Of a stretch of DNA of 64,000 bases, positions 1 to 8,342 are shown in pieces. The position numbers and the translations under genes are program-made. Source of the stretch: CAINVV01 sp031432175 (GTDB lineage Bacteria > Bacteroidota > Bacteroidia > Bacteroidales > Prolixibacteraceae); contig CAYHQN010000004.1 of assembly GCA_964358545.1 (NCBI GenBank), forward strand, positions 19,003 to 83,002, given 5' to 3'. Each line of letters starts with the position of its first letter. The stretch's first letter is position 1. The notes under the pieces are model-generated. The model was not told the DNA's origin and searched no databases. It saw nothing but the letters and a program-made list of their open reading frames with translations.

Positions 1-1546
1 TATTCCGGCAGGATGGGGACCTACACGTGTACAATTGTCAAAAGACGGCAAAGAGATGTACATCATAACCTGCAGAGGGTTAGGCGCCGGGCCCAACGGA
101 GGTAAAGGTTTTAAACCTCCCGTTCAGGGATATTTTATAGGCGACATACAGTTGGGCACTTTTCAAAAAGTGGGTGTACCTGATGCCGCTCAATTAGCAA
201 CCTATGCACGGCAAACCATTGACAATACCTTCAAAAGTATCAGTATAACCGATGATGGCAAGAACCCATTGCCGGTATTACCGGGAATAAGGAAGTCGCC
301 AATCAAATACATTGTGTACATTACCAAAGAGAACCGGACCTACGACGAGATTTTTGGTCAGCTCAGGAATGCAGCAGGTGATAGCACACTGGCCCGTTTT
401 GGTGTAAATAATGAGTATACTTTACCTGACTCACTCCGGGCTAAATTTCCGCATCTCCGGGTTAGCCCAAATCACATTAAAGCTGCTCAACAATTCTCCT
501 TCTCAGACAATTTCTATTGTGATGGCGATGCCTCCATTCATGGTCATCATTGGATGATGGGAGTGATACCCAACGAATGGGTAGAGACGAACTCGAGTGT
601 GTCAAAAGAAGCCAGGATATTTTCCAAGGCGCCAGGCAGACGTTTCCCAAGTACCACGGGAAGTATGGATCCCGAGGATTACGCCGAGATAGGTGGGCTA
701 TGGGAGGCGCTCGACCGGGAAAAAGTATCATTCTACAATTTCGGCGAAGCAAATGAAACAGGTCATGTACGCGAAGAATGGTTCGATACCAATACAGGAG
801 CTGCTCACGGCGTGATGGTTCCCATGCAAAAGGCGCTTTTCAAAAGGACCAGTCACAATTATGCAGGATTCAACACCAACATTCCTGATCAATACCGGAT
901 GGAACAGTTTGAAAAGGAGTTTACCAACAGGTGGATCAAGGGAAAAGGGAAACTGCCTTCATTAATTACCATGCAGGTCCCCAACGATCATGGTGCAGGG
1001 AACAGGCCCGAAGACGGGTACTTCTTCCCACAATCCTACATGGCAGATAACGACCTGGCCGTAGGGAGAATCCTGCATTTTTTATCCCGGACAAAATATT
1101 GGAAGAACATGCTGGTCGTTATTACCGAAGATGATCCGCAAGGCGGGGTTGACCACATTGATGGCCACCGTTCGGTATTGATGATGGCGGGCCCTTATGT
1201 AAAAAGGGGATATGTATCGCATACCCATGCCAATTTCGGGTCGATCTTAAAAACAATTTACAACATCCTGAATGTACCGTATGTCAATCAATATGATGTG
1301 ACTGCTTCACTGCTTCAGGATTTTTTTACCCCAAATCCAGATTATACGCCCTATACCCTCGAATTGCACGACCCACGCGTGTTTGACGTTGGAAAAGCAA
1401 TGAAGAAATACAATATGACCATCGACTGGAGGAAGATTGAGCAGGGACCCGAATTGGACAATGAAGAGGTGGAACGCAAAATGCTTTACCGAAATCAATA
1501 CGGCAATGATGAGATCCAACGGAAAGCGCTATACAAAAACAAATAA
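1..1546 (+). CDS. YncE-like propeller / phosphoesterase family protein, 5'-truncated by window edge
   Basis: The frame is open to the window edge (IPAGWGPTRVQLSKDGK precedes the first possible TTG start at 35), so only the C-terminal part is present. The first ~40 residues look like the last blades of a YncE-type beta-propeller. From YIVYITKENRTYDEIFGQL (residue ~92 counted from base 35) a phosphoesterase domain of the alkaline-phosphatase superfamily follows, with SDNFYCDGDASIHGHHWM and VVITEDDPQGGVDHIDGHRS as metal-site-like signatures. The family hydrolyses phosphate esters, usually outside the cytoplasm; the substrate is unknown here. The stop codon directly abuts the convergent stop of the next gene with no spacer. 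Family assignment is firm, function is not. Confidence 0.8.
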   Translation, partial: IPAGWGPTRVQLSKDGKEMYIITCRGLGAGPNGGKGFKPPVQGYFIGDIQLGTFQKVGVPDAAQLATYARQTIDNTFKSISITDDGKNPLPVLPGIRKSPIKYIVYITKENRTYDEIFGQLRNAAGDSTLARFGVNNEYTLPDSLRAKFPHLRVSPNHIKAAQQFSFSDNFYCDGDASIHGHHWMMGVIPNEWVETNSSVSKEARIFSKAPGRRFPSTTGSMDPEDYAEIGGLWEALDREKVSFYNFGEANETGHVREEWFDTNTGAAHGVMVPMQKALFKRTSHNYAGFNTNIPDQYRMEQFEKEFTNRWIKGKGKLPSLITMQVPNDHGAGNRPEDGYFFPQSYMADNDLAVGRILHFLSRTKYWKNMLVVITEDDPQGGVDHIDGHRSVLMMAGPYVKRGYVSHTHANFGSILKTIYNILNVPYVNQYDVTASLLQDFFTPNPDYTPYTLELHDPRVFDVGKAMKKYNMTIDWRKIEQGPELDNEEVERKMLYRNQYGNDEIQRKALYKNK

Positions 1547-2569
1547 TTATTTCACTTTTCTCACCCTAACGCCAAATGCAGCCGCCGGATTTTTCACCTC
1601 CATTTGATTAAGCTCCTCTTGCGTAATTCCTTCACTCAGCAACAGCAATTTGAAGGATCCGAACAGTTCGGAATAGGAACGAAAATTTCCTCCTCCCGGC
1701 AGTCCGGGCTGATAGCCACCGGCATCGTGCGAAAGCAAAACATGGTCAAGCCGTCGGATTGACTTCATGTATTTTACCATTTCAGAGATTCTGACAGATG
1801 GTTCCATTTCAGGCATTACTCCATCAAAAGCTATCCAGACTCCCTTTTCAGCAATAGTCAGGACTTTGCTTCTCGAGGCCTCTTCCATGGCATGCAGCCA
1901 AATAAAGGCGGATGGATCTACTCCATATTTTTCAAGAATTTTCAGTTGCGCATAGGCCCCTGCCGCTGCACCGGTATGCGACATAATTGTTAAACCTGTT
2001 TCCAGATGGGTAATACAGGCTGCAGCAACCAATTTTTTATCATTTTCGGACAAGCCAATACTGTCTATCGCGATACTGATAACGCCAGGTTTGATCCCTG
2101 TATTGCCAATACCGTTTTTTGCTTCCCCGATCCAAATAAGGGCAATCTCTTCAGCGCTCATATCCTTGATCTCTCGTGGCAAATGACGGCCATTATCAGC
2201 AGCATACCAGCCAACATTGGTGATGATATTAATTCCTGTTTTCCGGGACAAATCAGCAAGCAGCTTGGGATCACGCCCCATAAATTCAGGTGTGCCATCC
2301 ACAAAAGTCTGAACTTTGAAGGGCTTAAGCTCTTCAAATAACGGTAACATTCTCCGAATTACAGAATCTTTGTTGTACTTGTGAAATCCGATCGAATCAA
2401 TCATCGCCAAATCAAACAAAACGTGTTCATGGGGAAGTGTTATTCCCATTCTGGAAGCAGGTATTTCCCCCGTCACAGTAACAATCTTATATTCATCTTT
2501 CCGACACGAAACGGAGAGGATCACCATTGAGAGAAAAACGAATGCGCTTACAAACTTGAAAGATGTCAT
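1547..2569 (-). CDS. Phosphotriesterase-family (php-like) lipoprotein
   Basis: 340 residues. It starts with a lipoprotein signal (hydrophobic stretch to VILSVSC, Cys as the lipidation site), followed by the amidohydrolase-type HxH motif in GITLPHEHVLFD. Later His/Asp positions typical of the family are visible in IMSHTGAAAG, IWLHAMEE and LLSHDAGG. The family contains lactonases and phosphotriesterases with a binuclear metal centre. The segment that usually supplies the bridging Lys or Glu reads GVISIAIDS, with neither residue obvious, so the metal site may differ. The gene is convergent with the phosphoesterase gene and divergent from the SusC gene downstream of its promoter. The substrate cannot be read from the sequence. 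Confidence 0.75.
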   Translation of the reverse strand: MTSFKFVSAFVFLSMVILSVSCRKDEYKIVTVTGEIPASRMGITLPHEHVLFDLAMIDSIGFHKYNKDSVIRRMLPLFEELKPFKVQTFVDGTPEFMGRDPKLLADLSRKTGINIITNVGWYAADNGRHLPREIKDMSAEEIALIWIGEAKNGIGNTGIKPGVISIAIDSIGLSENDKKLVAAACITHLETGLTIMSHTGAAAGAYAQLKILEKYGVDPSAFIWLHAMEEASRSKVLTIAEKGVWIAFDGVMPEMEPSVRISEMVKYMKSIRRLDHVLLSHDAGGYQPGLPGGGNFRSYSELFGSFKLLLLSEGITQEELNQMEVKNPAAAFGVRVRKVK

Positions 2570-2767
2570 GGTAGTTGGTTACAAATTTGATGCGAAGATA
2601 AAATGATAAATGAACATGATATCATCCAAAAATTAAAAATTGAATAAAATATAGTTGTCGTTAACGAAAAAAATGAACTAATTACATTTTTTATTGCCTC
2701 TATCCCTTTAAAAACCAAACAATTGTTAAAATTTCGTTAAGTAATGTTAATTTATTTTTAGTATTCT

Positions 2768-2799
2768 CTTGCATTATTGTTTCCTATTCCCTAAATTTG
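2768..2799 (+). promoter_or_regulatory. Candidate Bacteroidota sigma-ABfr promoter for the SusCD pair
   Basis: The -7 box TAAATTTG at 2792-2799 matches TAnnTTTG exactly. A CTTG at 2768-2771 (3 of 4 bases of the -33 TTTG) lies 20 bp upstream. It sits in the AT-rich gap 2570-2956, which otherwise shows no gene, and would leave a leader of about 150 nt before the SusC start. Confidence 0.5.
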
Positions 2800-2956
2800 T
2801 ATGACCAAAATACAATTTCACTCGGTAATTTACAATTGATTTTTTGAATTTACATTTTCCAAACATGTGAAAGCTAAAATTTCTCAATGATTGATCTTCA
2901 TTTTCCTTAAAAATTAGCCCTTGTATAATAATTACCAATCTTAATTTTATGAATCT

Positions 2957-5900
2957 ATGAAACAAAAAAAAGCGATTCTTCTACCTAAAGGCAAGTGGAC
3001 CAGGGTGTTACTATCCATGGCTTTGCTTATGGTATTGACGACCGGTATGGCTTTTGCCCAAAAAGCAATATCCGGAAAAGTAACTGACGAAAGCGGTGCT
3101 TCAATTCCGGGTGCTTCTGTTGTGGTGAAAGGAACCACAATCGGAACCATTACCGACATTGATGGCAAATTTGAACTGAAAGTTACTGACCCATCGAACA
3201 AAACATTGGCCTTTTCATTTATTGGAATGGTCGGTGTTGAAGTACCTATTGGTTCTACCAGTGTCATCAATGTAACTTTAAAAAGCGAAACAATTGGTGT
3301 TGAAGAGGTTGTAGTGGTTGGGTATGGTACACGTTTAAAAGAGCAGATTACCGGCTCCGTTTCTACTGTATCCGACAAACAACTGAAAGTTTCAAGTGCG
3401 CCGAGTGTGGTCAGCCGTATGCAGGGCCAAATATCCGGGGTAACTGTAACTTCAGGGAATACACCTGGTTCTGATGCTACCATCCGTATCCACGGTATTG
3501 GTACCATAAACGATCCAAATCCATTGTATGTGATTGACGGAGTTCCTGTTGGGCCGGGAAACAATATCAACCCAAATGATGTTGAGTCAATTACTGTTTT
3601 GAAAGATGCCTCTTCAGCTGCTATTTATGGTAGCCGGGGTGCCAATGGTGTAATTCTGATTACAACCAAACATGGTCGCGAAAATCAGGAGCCTAGTGTG
3701 GTCTTTTCACTCCGCACCGGAACTTCACAAGCTACCAACCAATACGCTTTGCTGGGTACAGCAGAATATGGTCAGGCAGTGTGGTTACAGGCAAAAAACC
3801 TGGGCAATGCACCCAATTCTGCGCAATATGGCAAAGGGACCAACCCTGTTATTCCTGATTACGTTTTGCCTGCCGCTACCATGTCAGGTGATCCTTCTGC
3901 TGCAGATGCACTTTACAAATATCCTGATTATCAAATTTTTAAAGCCAATAAACTTGGCACAAACTGGTACGATGAAATCTACCGCAAAGGGATTATTCAG
4001 GAATATGACCTTTCAGTTTCAGGTGGAGGGAAAAAATCAACTTACTCTTTATCCGGAAACTATCTTGACGAACAAGGATTCCTGATCGATACCGACTTCA
4101 AAAGGTACACTTTCCGTGTCAATGCGGAATCGAAATTCAGCAACTGGCTAAAAGTTGGTGAATCACTTCAGGCGATTTACATTCATCAATTAGGCACCTT
4201 TTCCGACAACGGTGAAGGTTCGGCAATCTCTATGGCCTATCGTATGCAACCTATCGTTCCTGTCTATGACATCCAGGGCAATTTTGCCGGCACAAAGGCT
4301 CCGGGTACCGGTAATGCAGCCAACCCTGTTGCCCAGCTGGACCATGCAAAGGATAATGACGGTAAATACATTCGCGTACTTGGCAATCTTTTTGGTGAGG
4401 CTACCTTAATGAAAGGATTGACCTTCAAGAGTTTGTTCGGATACAACTTTGGACAGTGGAATGGCAAAAGTTACAACCTGCCAACCTACGAAAACGCGGA
4501 ACCTAACAAAACAGCAGGTCTGAATGTTGACTCAAACTATTCAATTTTATGGAACTGGTCTAACACACTTAATTACAATGTGACCATTAAAGACATTCAC
4601 AAACTTAATGTAGTAATAGGAACTGAAGCAGTTAACAATACTTATCAATGGATGTCTGCCGGCCGTACCCAGTATTTTTCACTATCTCCTGATTATATGC
4701 AACTTGCATCCGGGGAGGGTGTCAGCAAACTCAACGACGGAAACGGATCAGAATGGGCACTATTTTCTCAGTTCGGTCGTGCCAATTACGACCTGAAAGG
4801 GAAATATTTCGTGGAAGCGACCGTACGTCGTGATGGTTCTTCCCGATTTGGTGCTGCGAACAGATACGGTGTATTCCCGGCTGCCTCCGGTGCATGGGAA
4901 TTATCCAAAGAGAGCTTCATGGCCGGTACGAAAAACTGGTTGGACATGCTCAAATTAAGAGCTGGATGGGGTAAATCAGGTAATGACCGGATCGGAGAAT
5001 ACAATATGTACTCTACTTTTGGTACCAATGGTTATCAAGCCGCTTATAATTTAAATGGAACAACAGGTTCCGCTATCGCGGGATTTCAGCCCTCAACAAA
5101 GGGTAACCCGGATGTAAGCTGGGAGACAACACAAACTGTAGATGTTGGGGTTAATACTACCATGTTTGACAGAAAATTAACTGCCTCTGTTGCTGTATGG
5201 CAAAGAAATACTTCTGATATGCTTTATCGCTTAAGTGTACCACAGGTTATGGGAATAGCACAACCTCCATATGTAAATATTGGTAAGATGAAAAATACCG
5301 GTTTTGACATTGAGCTTGGCTACCACAATACCTTGATGGCAGGTAAATTTACCTACTCTATCAATGCGACGCTGTCTCATTACAAAAATGAAGTTGTATC
5401 TCTCTCAAACAATTTGAAGGAGGTAGTAGGTTATTCTGAACGTCAGGTAGAATATACCAGAGCAACAGCGGGTCAGGCCTTTCCAATGTTCTATGGTTTG
5501 ATCGTTGACGGTATCATCCAGACTGCTGCCGAAGCAGCAGCTGCCCCAAAATTCGGCAGTTACACCACCGTTGGTCACTTCAAATACAGGGATTTAAACG
5601 GAGATGGTTTGATTTCGCTTGACAAAGACCGTACCTTTATTGGCGATCCTCATCCAAAACTTACCGGAGGTTTAAACATTGACCTTGGCTATGGCAACTT
5701 CGATCTGAATATGTTCTTCTACGGAAGTTATGGCAACGACATGATCAACTATGTCAGCCGCTGGATCGACTATGGCCAGTTCGTTGGAGGTTTAAGCAAA
5801 GATGCCCTTTACAATTCATGGACCCCTAGCAATACAGGGGCAAGATTGCCTATGCTTGACGGAGCTTCCCATTCACAGGATGCTTCAACCGCATTCATCG

Positions 5901-6160
5901 AAGACGGATCCTTCCTGAGACTTAAGACCATGAGATTGGGTTATACCCTTCCCAAAACTGCCCTTGATAAAGTTAAGATGAAAAGCGTACGTCTGTATTT
6001 GCAAGCCACCAACTTGTTCACAATGACCAAGTACAGCGGGCTCGATCCTGAGGTGAATACATTGTCCAACACAGCTGGTGAAGGTAATCGCATGGGAGTT
6101 GACAAAGGGGCATGGCCGACACCGCGTCAGATTACTTTTGGTGTAACCGTAGGACTGTAA
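2957..6160 (+). CDS. SusC/RagA-family TonB-dependent outer membrane transporter (1)
   Basis: 1067 residues. A signal sequence runs to about residue 35 (TTGMAFAQ), then a CarboxypepD_reg-like domain (AISGKVTDESGASIPGASVV, residues ~36-115), a TonB-box/plug start (EEVVVVGYGTRLKEQITGSV) and plug (IRIHGIGTINDPNPLYVIDG), then a long beta-barrel ending in an aromatic-poor but typical ITFGVTVGL strand. It imports a ligand through the outer membrane with TonB energy, together with the SusD lipoprotein encoded 40 bp downstream. ATG 2957 is chosen because the ATG at 2949 opens only a four-codon frame. No glycoside hydrolase, regulator or transporter gene is attached, so the substrate is open; peptides, phosphorylated or sulfated ligands are as possible as glycans. 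Confidence 0.93.
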   Translation: MKQKKAILLPKGKWTRVLLSMALLMVLTTGMAFAQKAISGKVTDESGASIPGASVVVKGTTIGTITDIDGKFELKVTDPSNKTLAFSFIGMVGVEVPIGSTSVINVTLKSETIGVEEVVVVGYGTRLKEQITGSVSTVSDKQLKVSSAPSVVSRMQGQISGVTVTSGNTPGSDATIRIHGIGTINDPNPLYVIDGVPVGPGNNINPNDVESITVLKDASSAAIYGSRGANGVILITTKHGRENQEPSVVFSLRTGTSQATNQYALLGTAEYGQAVWLQAKNLGNAPNSAQYGKGTNPVIPDYVLPAATMSGDPSAADALYKYPDYQIFKANKLGTNWYDEIYRKGIIQEYDLSVSGGGKKSTYSLSGNYLDEQGFLIDTDFKRYTFRVNAESKFSNWLKVGESLQAIYIHQLGTFSDNGEGSAISMAYRMQPIVPVYDIQGNFAGTKAPGTGNAANPVAQLDHAKDNDGKYIRVLGNLFGEATLMKGLTFKSLFGYNFGQWNGKSYNLPTYENAEPNKTAGLNVDSNYSILWNWSNTLNYNVTIKDIHKLNVVIGTEAVNNTYQWMSAGRTQYFSLSPDYMQLASGEGVSKLNDGNGSEWALFSQFGRANYDLKGKYFVEATVRRDGSSRFGAANRYGVFPAASGAWELSKESFMAGTKNWLDMLKLRAGWGKSGNDRIGEYNMYSTFGTNGYQAAYNLNGTTGSAIAGFQPSTKGNPDVSWETTQTVDVGVNTTMFDRKLTASVAVWQRNTSDMLYRLSVPQVMGIAQPPYVNIGKMKNTGFDIELGYHNTLMAGKFTYSINATLSHYKNEVVSLSNNLKEVVGYSERQVEYTRATAGQAFPMFYGLIVDGIIQTAAEAAAAPKFGSYTTVGHFKYRDLNGDGLISLDKDRTFIGDPHPKLTGGLNIDLGYGNFDLNMFFYGSYGNDMINYVSRWIDYGQFVGGLSKDALYNSWTPSNTGARLPMLDGASHSQDASTAFIEDGSFLRLKTMRLGYTLPKTALDKVKMKSVRLYLQATNLFTMTKYSGLDPEVNTLSNTAGEGNRMGVDKGAWPTPRQITFGVTVGL

Positions 6161-6200
6161 TCTAAATATGAATATTATAAATTTTAAACCAAAGAATGAT

Positions 6201-7985
6201 ATGAAAAAACTATCAATTATAGTGGCGACCTGTTTCATTATGGCCATATCTTTTTCTTGCGCAGATTCATTTTTGGATAAAAAGCCGCTTGGATCGACTT
6301 CCGAAGATGTATTTTACAGCGAGAAAGGCGTTAATGCTCTTTTGACCGGAGCTTACAGTATGGTCAAAGGAAGCGCTTTATGGACCGTCACCTGGGGTGC
6401 ATCCATCACAAACTGGACATACGGTTCTGTTGCATCTGACGATGGAGCCAAAGGTTCAAGTGAGAGTGATCAAAAGCCAATCAATGAAATCGAACGTTGG
6501 GAAGTTTCAACCACCAACAACTACCCTGCAGACAAATGGAAGTTAAATATTGGAATGGGTGTTAACCGTTGCAATATCGTACTGAATGTGATTGCTAAAA
6601 CACCCTCTCTTCCAGCGGCTACTGCTACTGAATTAAAAGCTGAAGCGCGTTTTCTGAGGGGATTGTATTATTTCGAATCATGGTTGGTTTTTGGTGACAA
6701 AATCCCGCTTATCCCCGAGGACAAGGTTGATGTGGCCAATACAATTTCCAATGAGAATGCTGCCGGCGCTGTTTTGAAATTTATCATCGACGACCTGACA
6801 TTTGCTGCCGCTAACCTTCCTGAAAAGCAAGCTCAAGTGGGACGTGCAACAAAATATGCCGCTATGGCCCTGGCTGCCCGTGCTTACATGCAAGTGTTGG
6901 ATTATGCCAATGCAAAACCGTTGCTCGACAACATCATCAACAGTGGCAAATTCTCTTTGGCGCCAAAATTCTTTGACAATTTCCGTATCGCGAAAAATAA
7001 CAACTCGGAGTCAATTTTTGAAATTCAGAGGAATGTCAATGACATCAACGAGTCTCTAAACGGCGAAATGGGTATCGGTTTGAACGCACATTATGCACCG
7101 GAACTCGGAATGTGCTGCGGTTTCCACCAGCCAACACAGAACCTGGCCAATGCATTCAAAGTTGATGCAGCCGGTCTGCCAATGTTTGACACGTTTGACA
7201 ATACAGATTTGAAGAATGACCAGGGAATTGCTTCTACAGATGAATTCATTCCTTCCGAAGAATTAGTAGATCCCCGTATTGACTTCACCATGGGCCGCAG
7301 GGGACTTCCGTACATGGATTGGGGTATTATGCGCGGCAGGGACTGGATTCGCGACCAACCATGGGGCGGCCCTTATGTAACTGTTGAGAAGACTTTCTTC
7401 TACAAATCTGAGCGCTACAGTTTGTCAACTACTACAGGTTGGCAGACAGGCATCAACGCCAACAACTTCCGTTACCTGCGATTGGGAAATGTTTTGTTAT
7501 GGAGGGCCGAAGTCGCTGCTGCTGAAGGCGATCTGGCTACTGCACTTAAGTATGTTAACCAAATCCGTGCAAGGGCTGGAAACGAAGTTGTTATGGGCAA
7601 AGTAAATATCTTCAAACTTCCTGTAAGCGTTAATACAGGAGACGAATGGAAAAAATATGTAGACTTTACCAAGCCTGCAGCCAATTACAAAGTTGGTCAA
7701 TATGCTTCTTTCCCTGATAAAGCATTCGCAATGAAAGCAGTTCAGTGGGAGAACCGTCTGGAGTTTGCAACTGAAGGTATGCGCTTTTTCGACCTGAGAC
7801 GTTGGGACAAAGCCGCACCGGGTAGCATGGCTGCCACGCTGAATGCTTTTGCCAAAAATGACTTAAGGACCAGGCCTGACGTAATGAAAGGGGGCACTTT
7901 CACCGAAAAGGCAAAATTTCAGCCAATTCCTCAAACTCAGATGGATTTGCAACCCGGGGTTTTGAAACAAAATACCGGTTACTAG
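6201..7985 (+). CDS. SusD/RagB-family outer membrane ligand-binding lipoprotein (1)
   Basis: Start set at ATG 6201 rather than 6168 because MKKLSIIVATCFIMAISFSC is a clean lipoprotein signal with the lipobox Cys directly after it, and the upstream codons only add a charged tail. The mature protein has the SusD pattern: LDKKPLGSTSEDVFYSEKG near the N-terminus, AEARFLRGLYYF with the TPR-like helices, and a C-terminal part with WENRLEFATEGMRFFDLRRW and the final FQPIPQTQMDLQPG...QNTGY. It caps the SusC barrel and binds the ligand on the cell surface. It is co-transcribed with the preceding SusC gene and followed by a hairpin. Confidence 0.92.
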   Translation: MKKLSIIVATCFIMAISFSCADSFLDKKPLGSTSEDVFYSEKGVNALLTGAYSMVKGSALWTVTWGASITNWTYGSVASDDGAKGSSESDQKPINEIERWEVSTTNNYPADKWKLNIGMGVNRCNIVLNVIAKTPSLPAATATELKAEARFLRGLYYFESWLVFGDKIPLIPEDKVDVANTISNENAAGAVLKFIIDDLTFAAANLPEKQAQVGRATKYAAMALAARAYMQVLDYANAKPLLDNIINSGKFSLAPKFFDNFRIAKNNNSESIFEIQRNVNDINESLNGEMGIGLNAHYAPELGMCCGFHQPTQNLANAFKVDAAGLPMFDTFDNTDLKNDQGIASTDEFIPSEELVDPRIDFTMGRRGLPYMDWGIMRGRDWIRDQPWGGPYVTVEKTFFYKSERYSLSTTTGWQTGINANNFRYLRLGNVLLWRAEVAAAEGDLATALKYVNQIRARAGNEVVMGKVNIFKLPVSVNTGDEWKKYVDFTKPAANYKVGQYASFPDKAFAMKAVQWENRLEFATEGMRFFDLRRWDKAAPGSMAATLNAFAKNDLRTRPDVMKGGTFTEKAKFQPIPQTQMDLQPGVLKQNTGY

Positions 7986-8008
7986 CCATCTACTGACACT
8001 ACATAATT

Positions 8009-8045
8009 ACGGCTGCTTCATGGTAAATGAAGCAGCCGTCTTATT
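8009..8045 (+). terminator. Terminator hairpin after SusD (1)
   Basis: Perfect 13-bp stem: ACGGCTGCTTCAT (8009-8021) pairs with ATGAAGCAGCCGT (8027-8039) across a 5-nt loop, followed by CTTATTT. The T-run is short. Confidence 0.7.
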
Positions 8046-8053
8046 TGATATAA

Positions 8054-8114
8054 AAAGTTTCCAAAGTTTTAGTTATGAGCTAAATTTGCCCGTAACTAAA
8101 ACTTTGGAAACTTT
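8054..8114. repeat. Perfect 22-bp inverted repeat between SusD and the acyl-CoA dehydrogenase
   Basis: The left arm 8054-8075 is fully complementary to the right arm 8093-8114, with a 17-nt loop containing GAGCTAAATTTGCC. It begins with AAAGTTTCCAAAG and ends TTTATTATT, so it could also terminate transcription. It is one of several long intergenic palindromes of this part of the window. Confidence 0.85.
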
Positions 8115-8134
8115 ATTATTAATTAATACCTCCG

Positions 8135-8152
8135 CTTCGGCTACACTCAGGG
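8135..8152. repeat. Interspersed 18-mer, copy 1
   Basis: CTTCGGCTACACTCAGGG recurs with one substitution at 28762-28779, in both cases inside a repeat-rich intergenic region. Confidence 0.6.
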
Positions 8153-8203
8153 ACCACTCCGCACAGGGCTTTACCTCTCAGTGAGCAATTATCAGCCTCC
8201 ACA

Positions 8204-8340
8204 TAGTCCCAGTCATCTCCATCGTCCCAGTCCTCCCAGTCATCTCCATCGTCCTAGTCATCCCAGTCATCTCCATCGTCCTAGTCGTCCTAGTCATCCT
8301 AGTCATCCTAGTCATCCCAGTCCTCCCAGTCCTCCGTCAT
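8204..8340. repeat. Minisatellite: 9-bp units in a 27-bp higher-order repeat
   Basis: Units of the type (C/T)CTAGTCAT, CCCAGTCAT and CTCCATCGT follow each other without interruption. CTCCATCGT recurs at 8217, 8244 and 8271, giving an exact 27-bp period; the right part decays into simple 9-bp units. The array ends at the stop codon of the minus-strand acyl-CoA dehydrogenase gene (TAG at 8343-8345). On the minus strand the unit reads TAGGATGAC, close to TAGGAATGAC at that stop. Confidence 0.9.
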
Positions 8341-8342
8341 TC

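Noticed and set aside
2774..2965. 63-codon minus-strand frame in front of SusC
   Set aside because: Lies in AT-rich promoter DNA on the opposite strand, low-complexity product.
8204..8340. Possible CRISPR array
   Set aside because: Units are 9 bp and contiguous without spacers; no cas gene is in the window. The other repeat arrays fail for the same reason.
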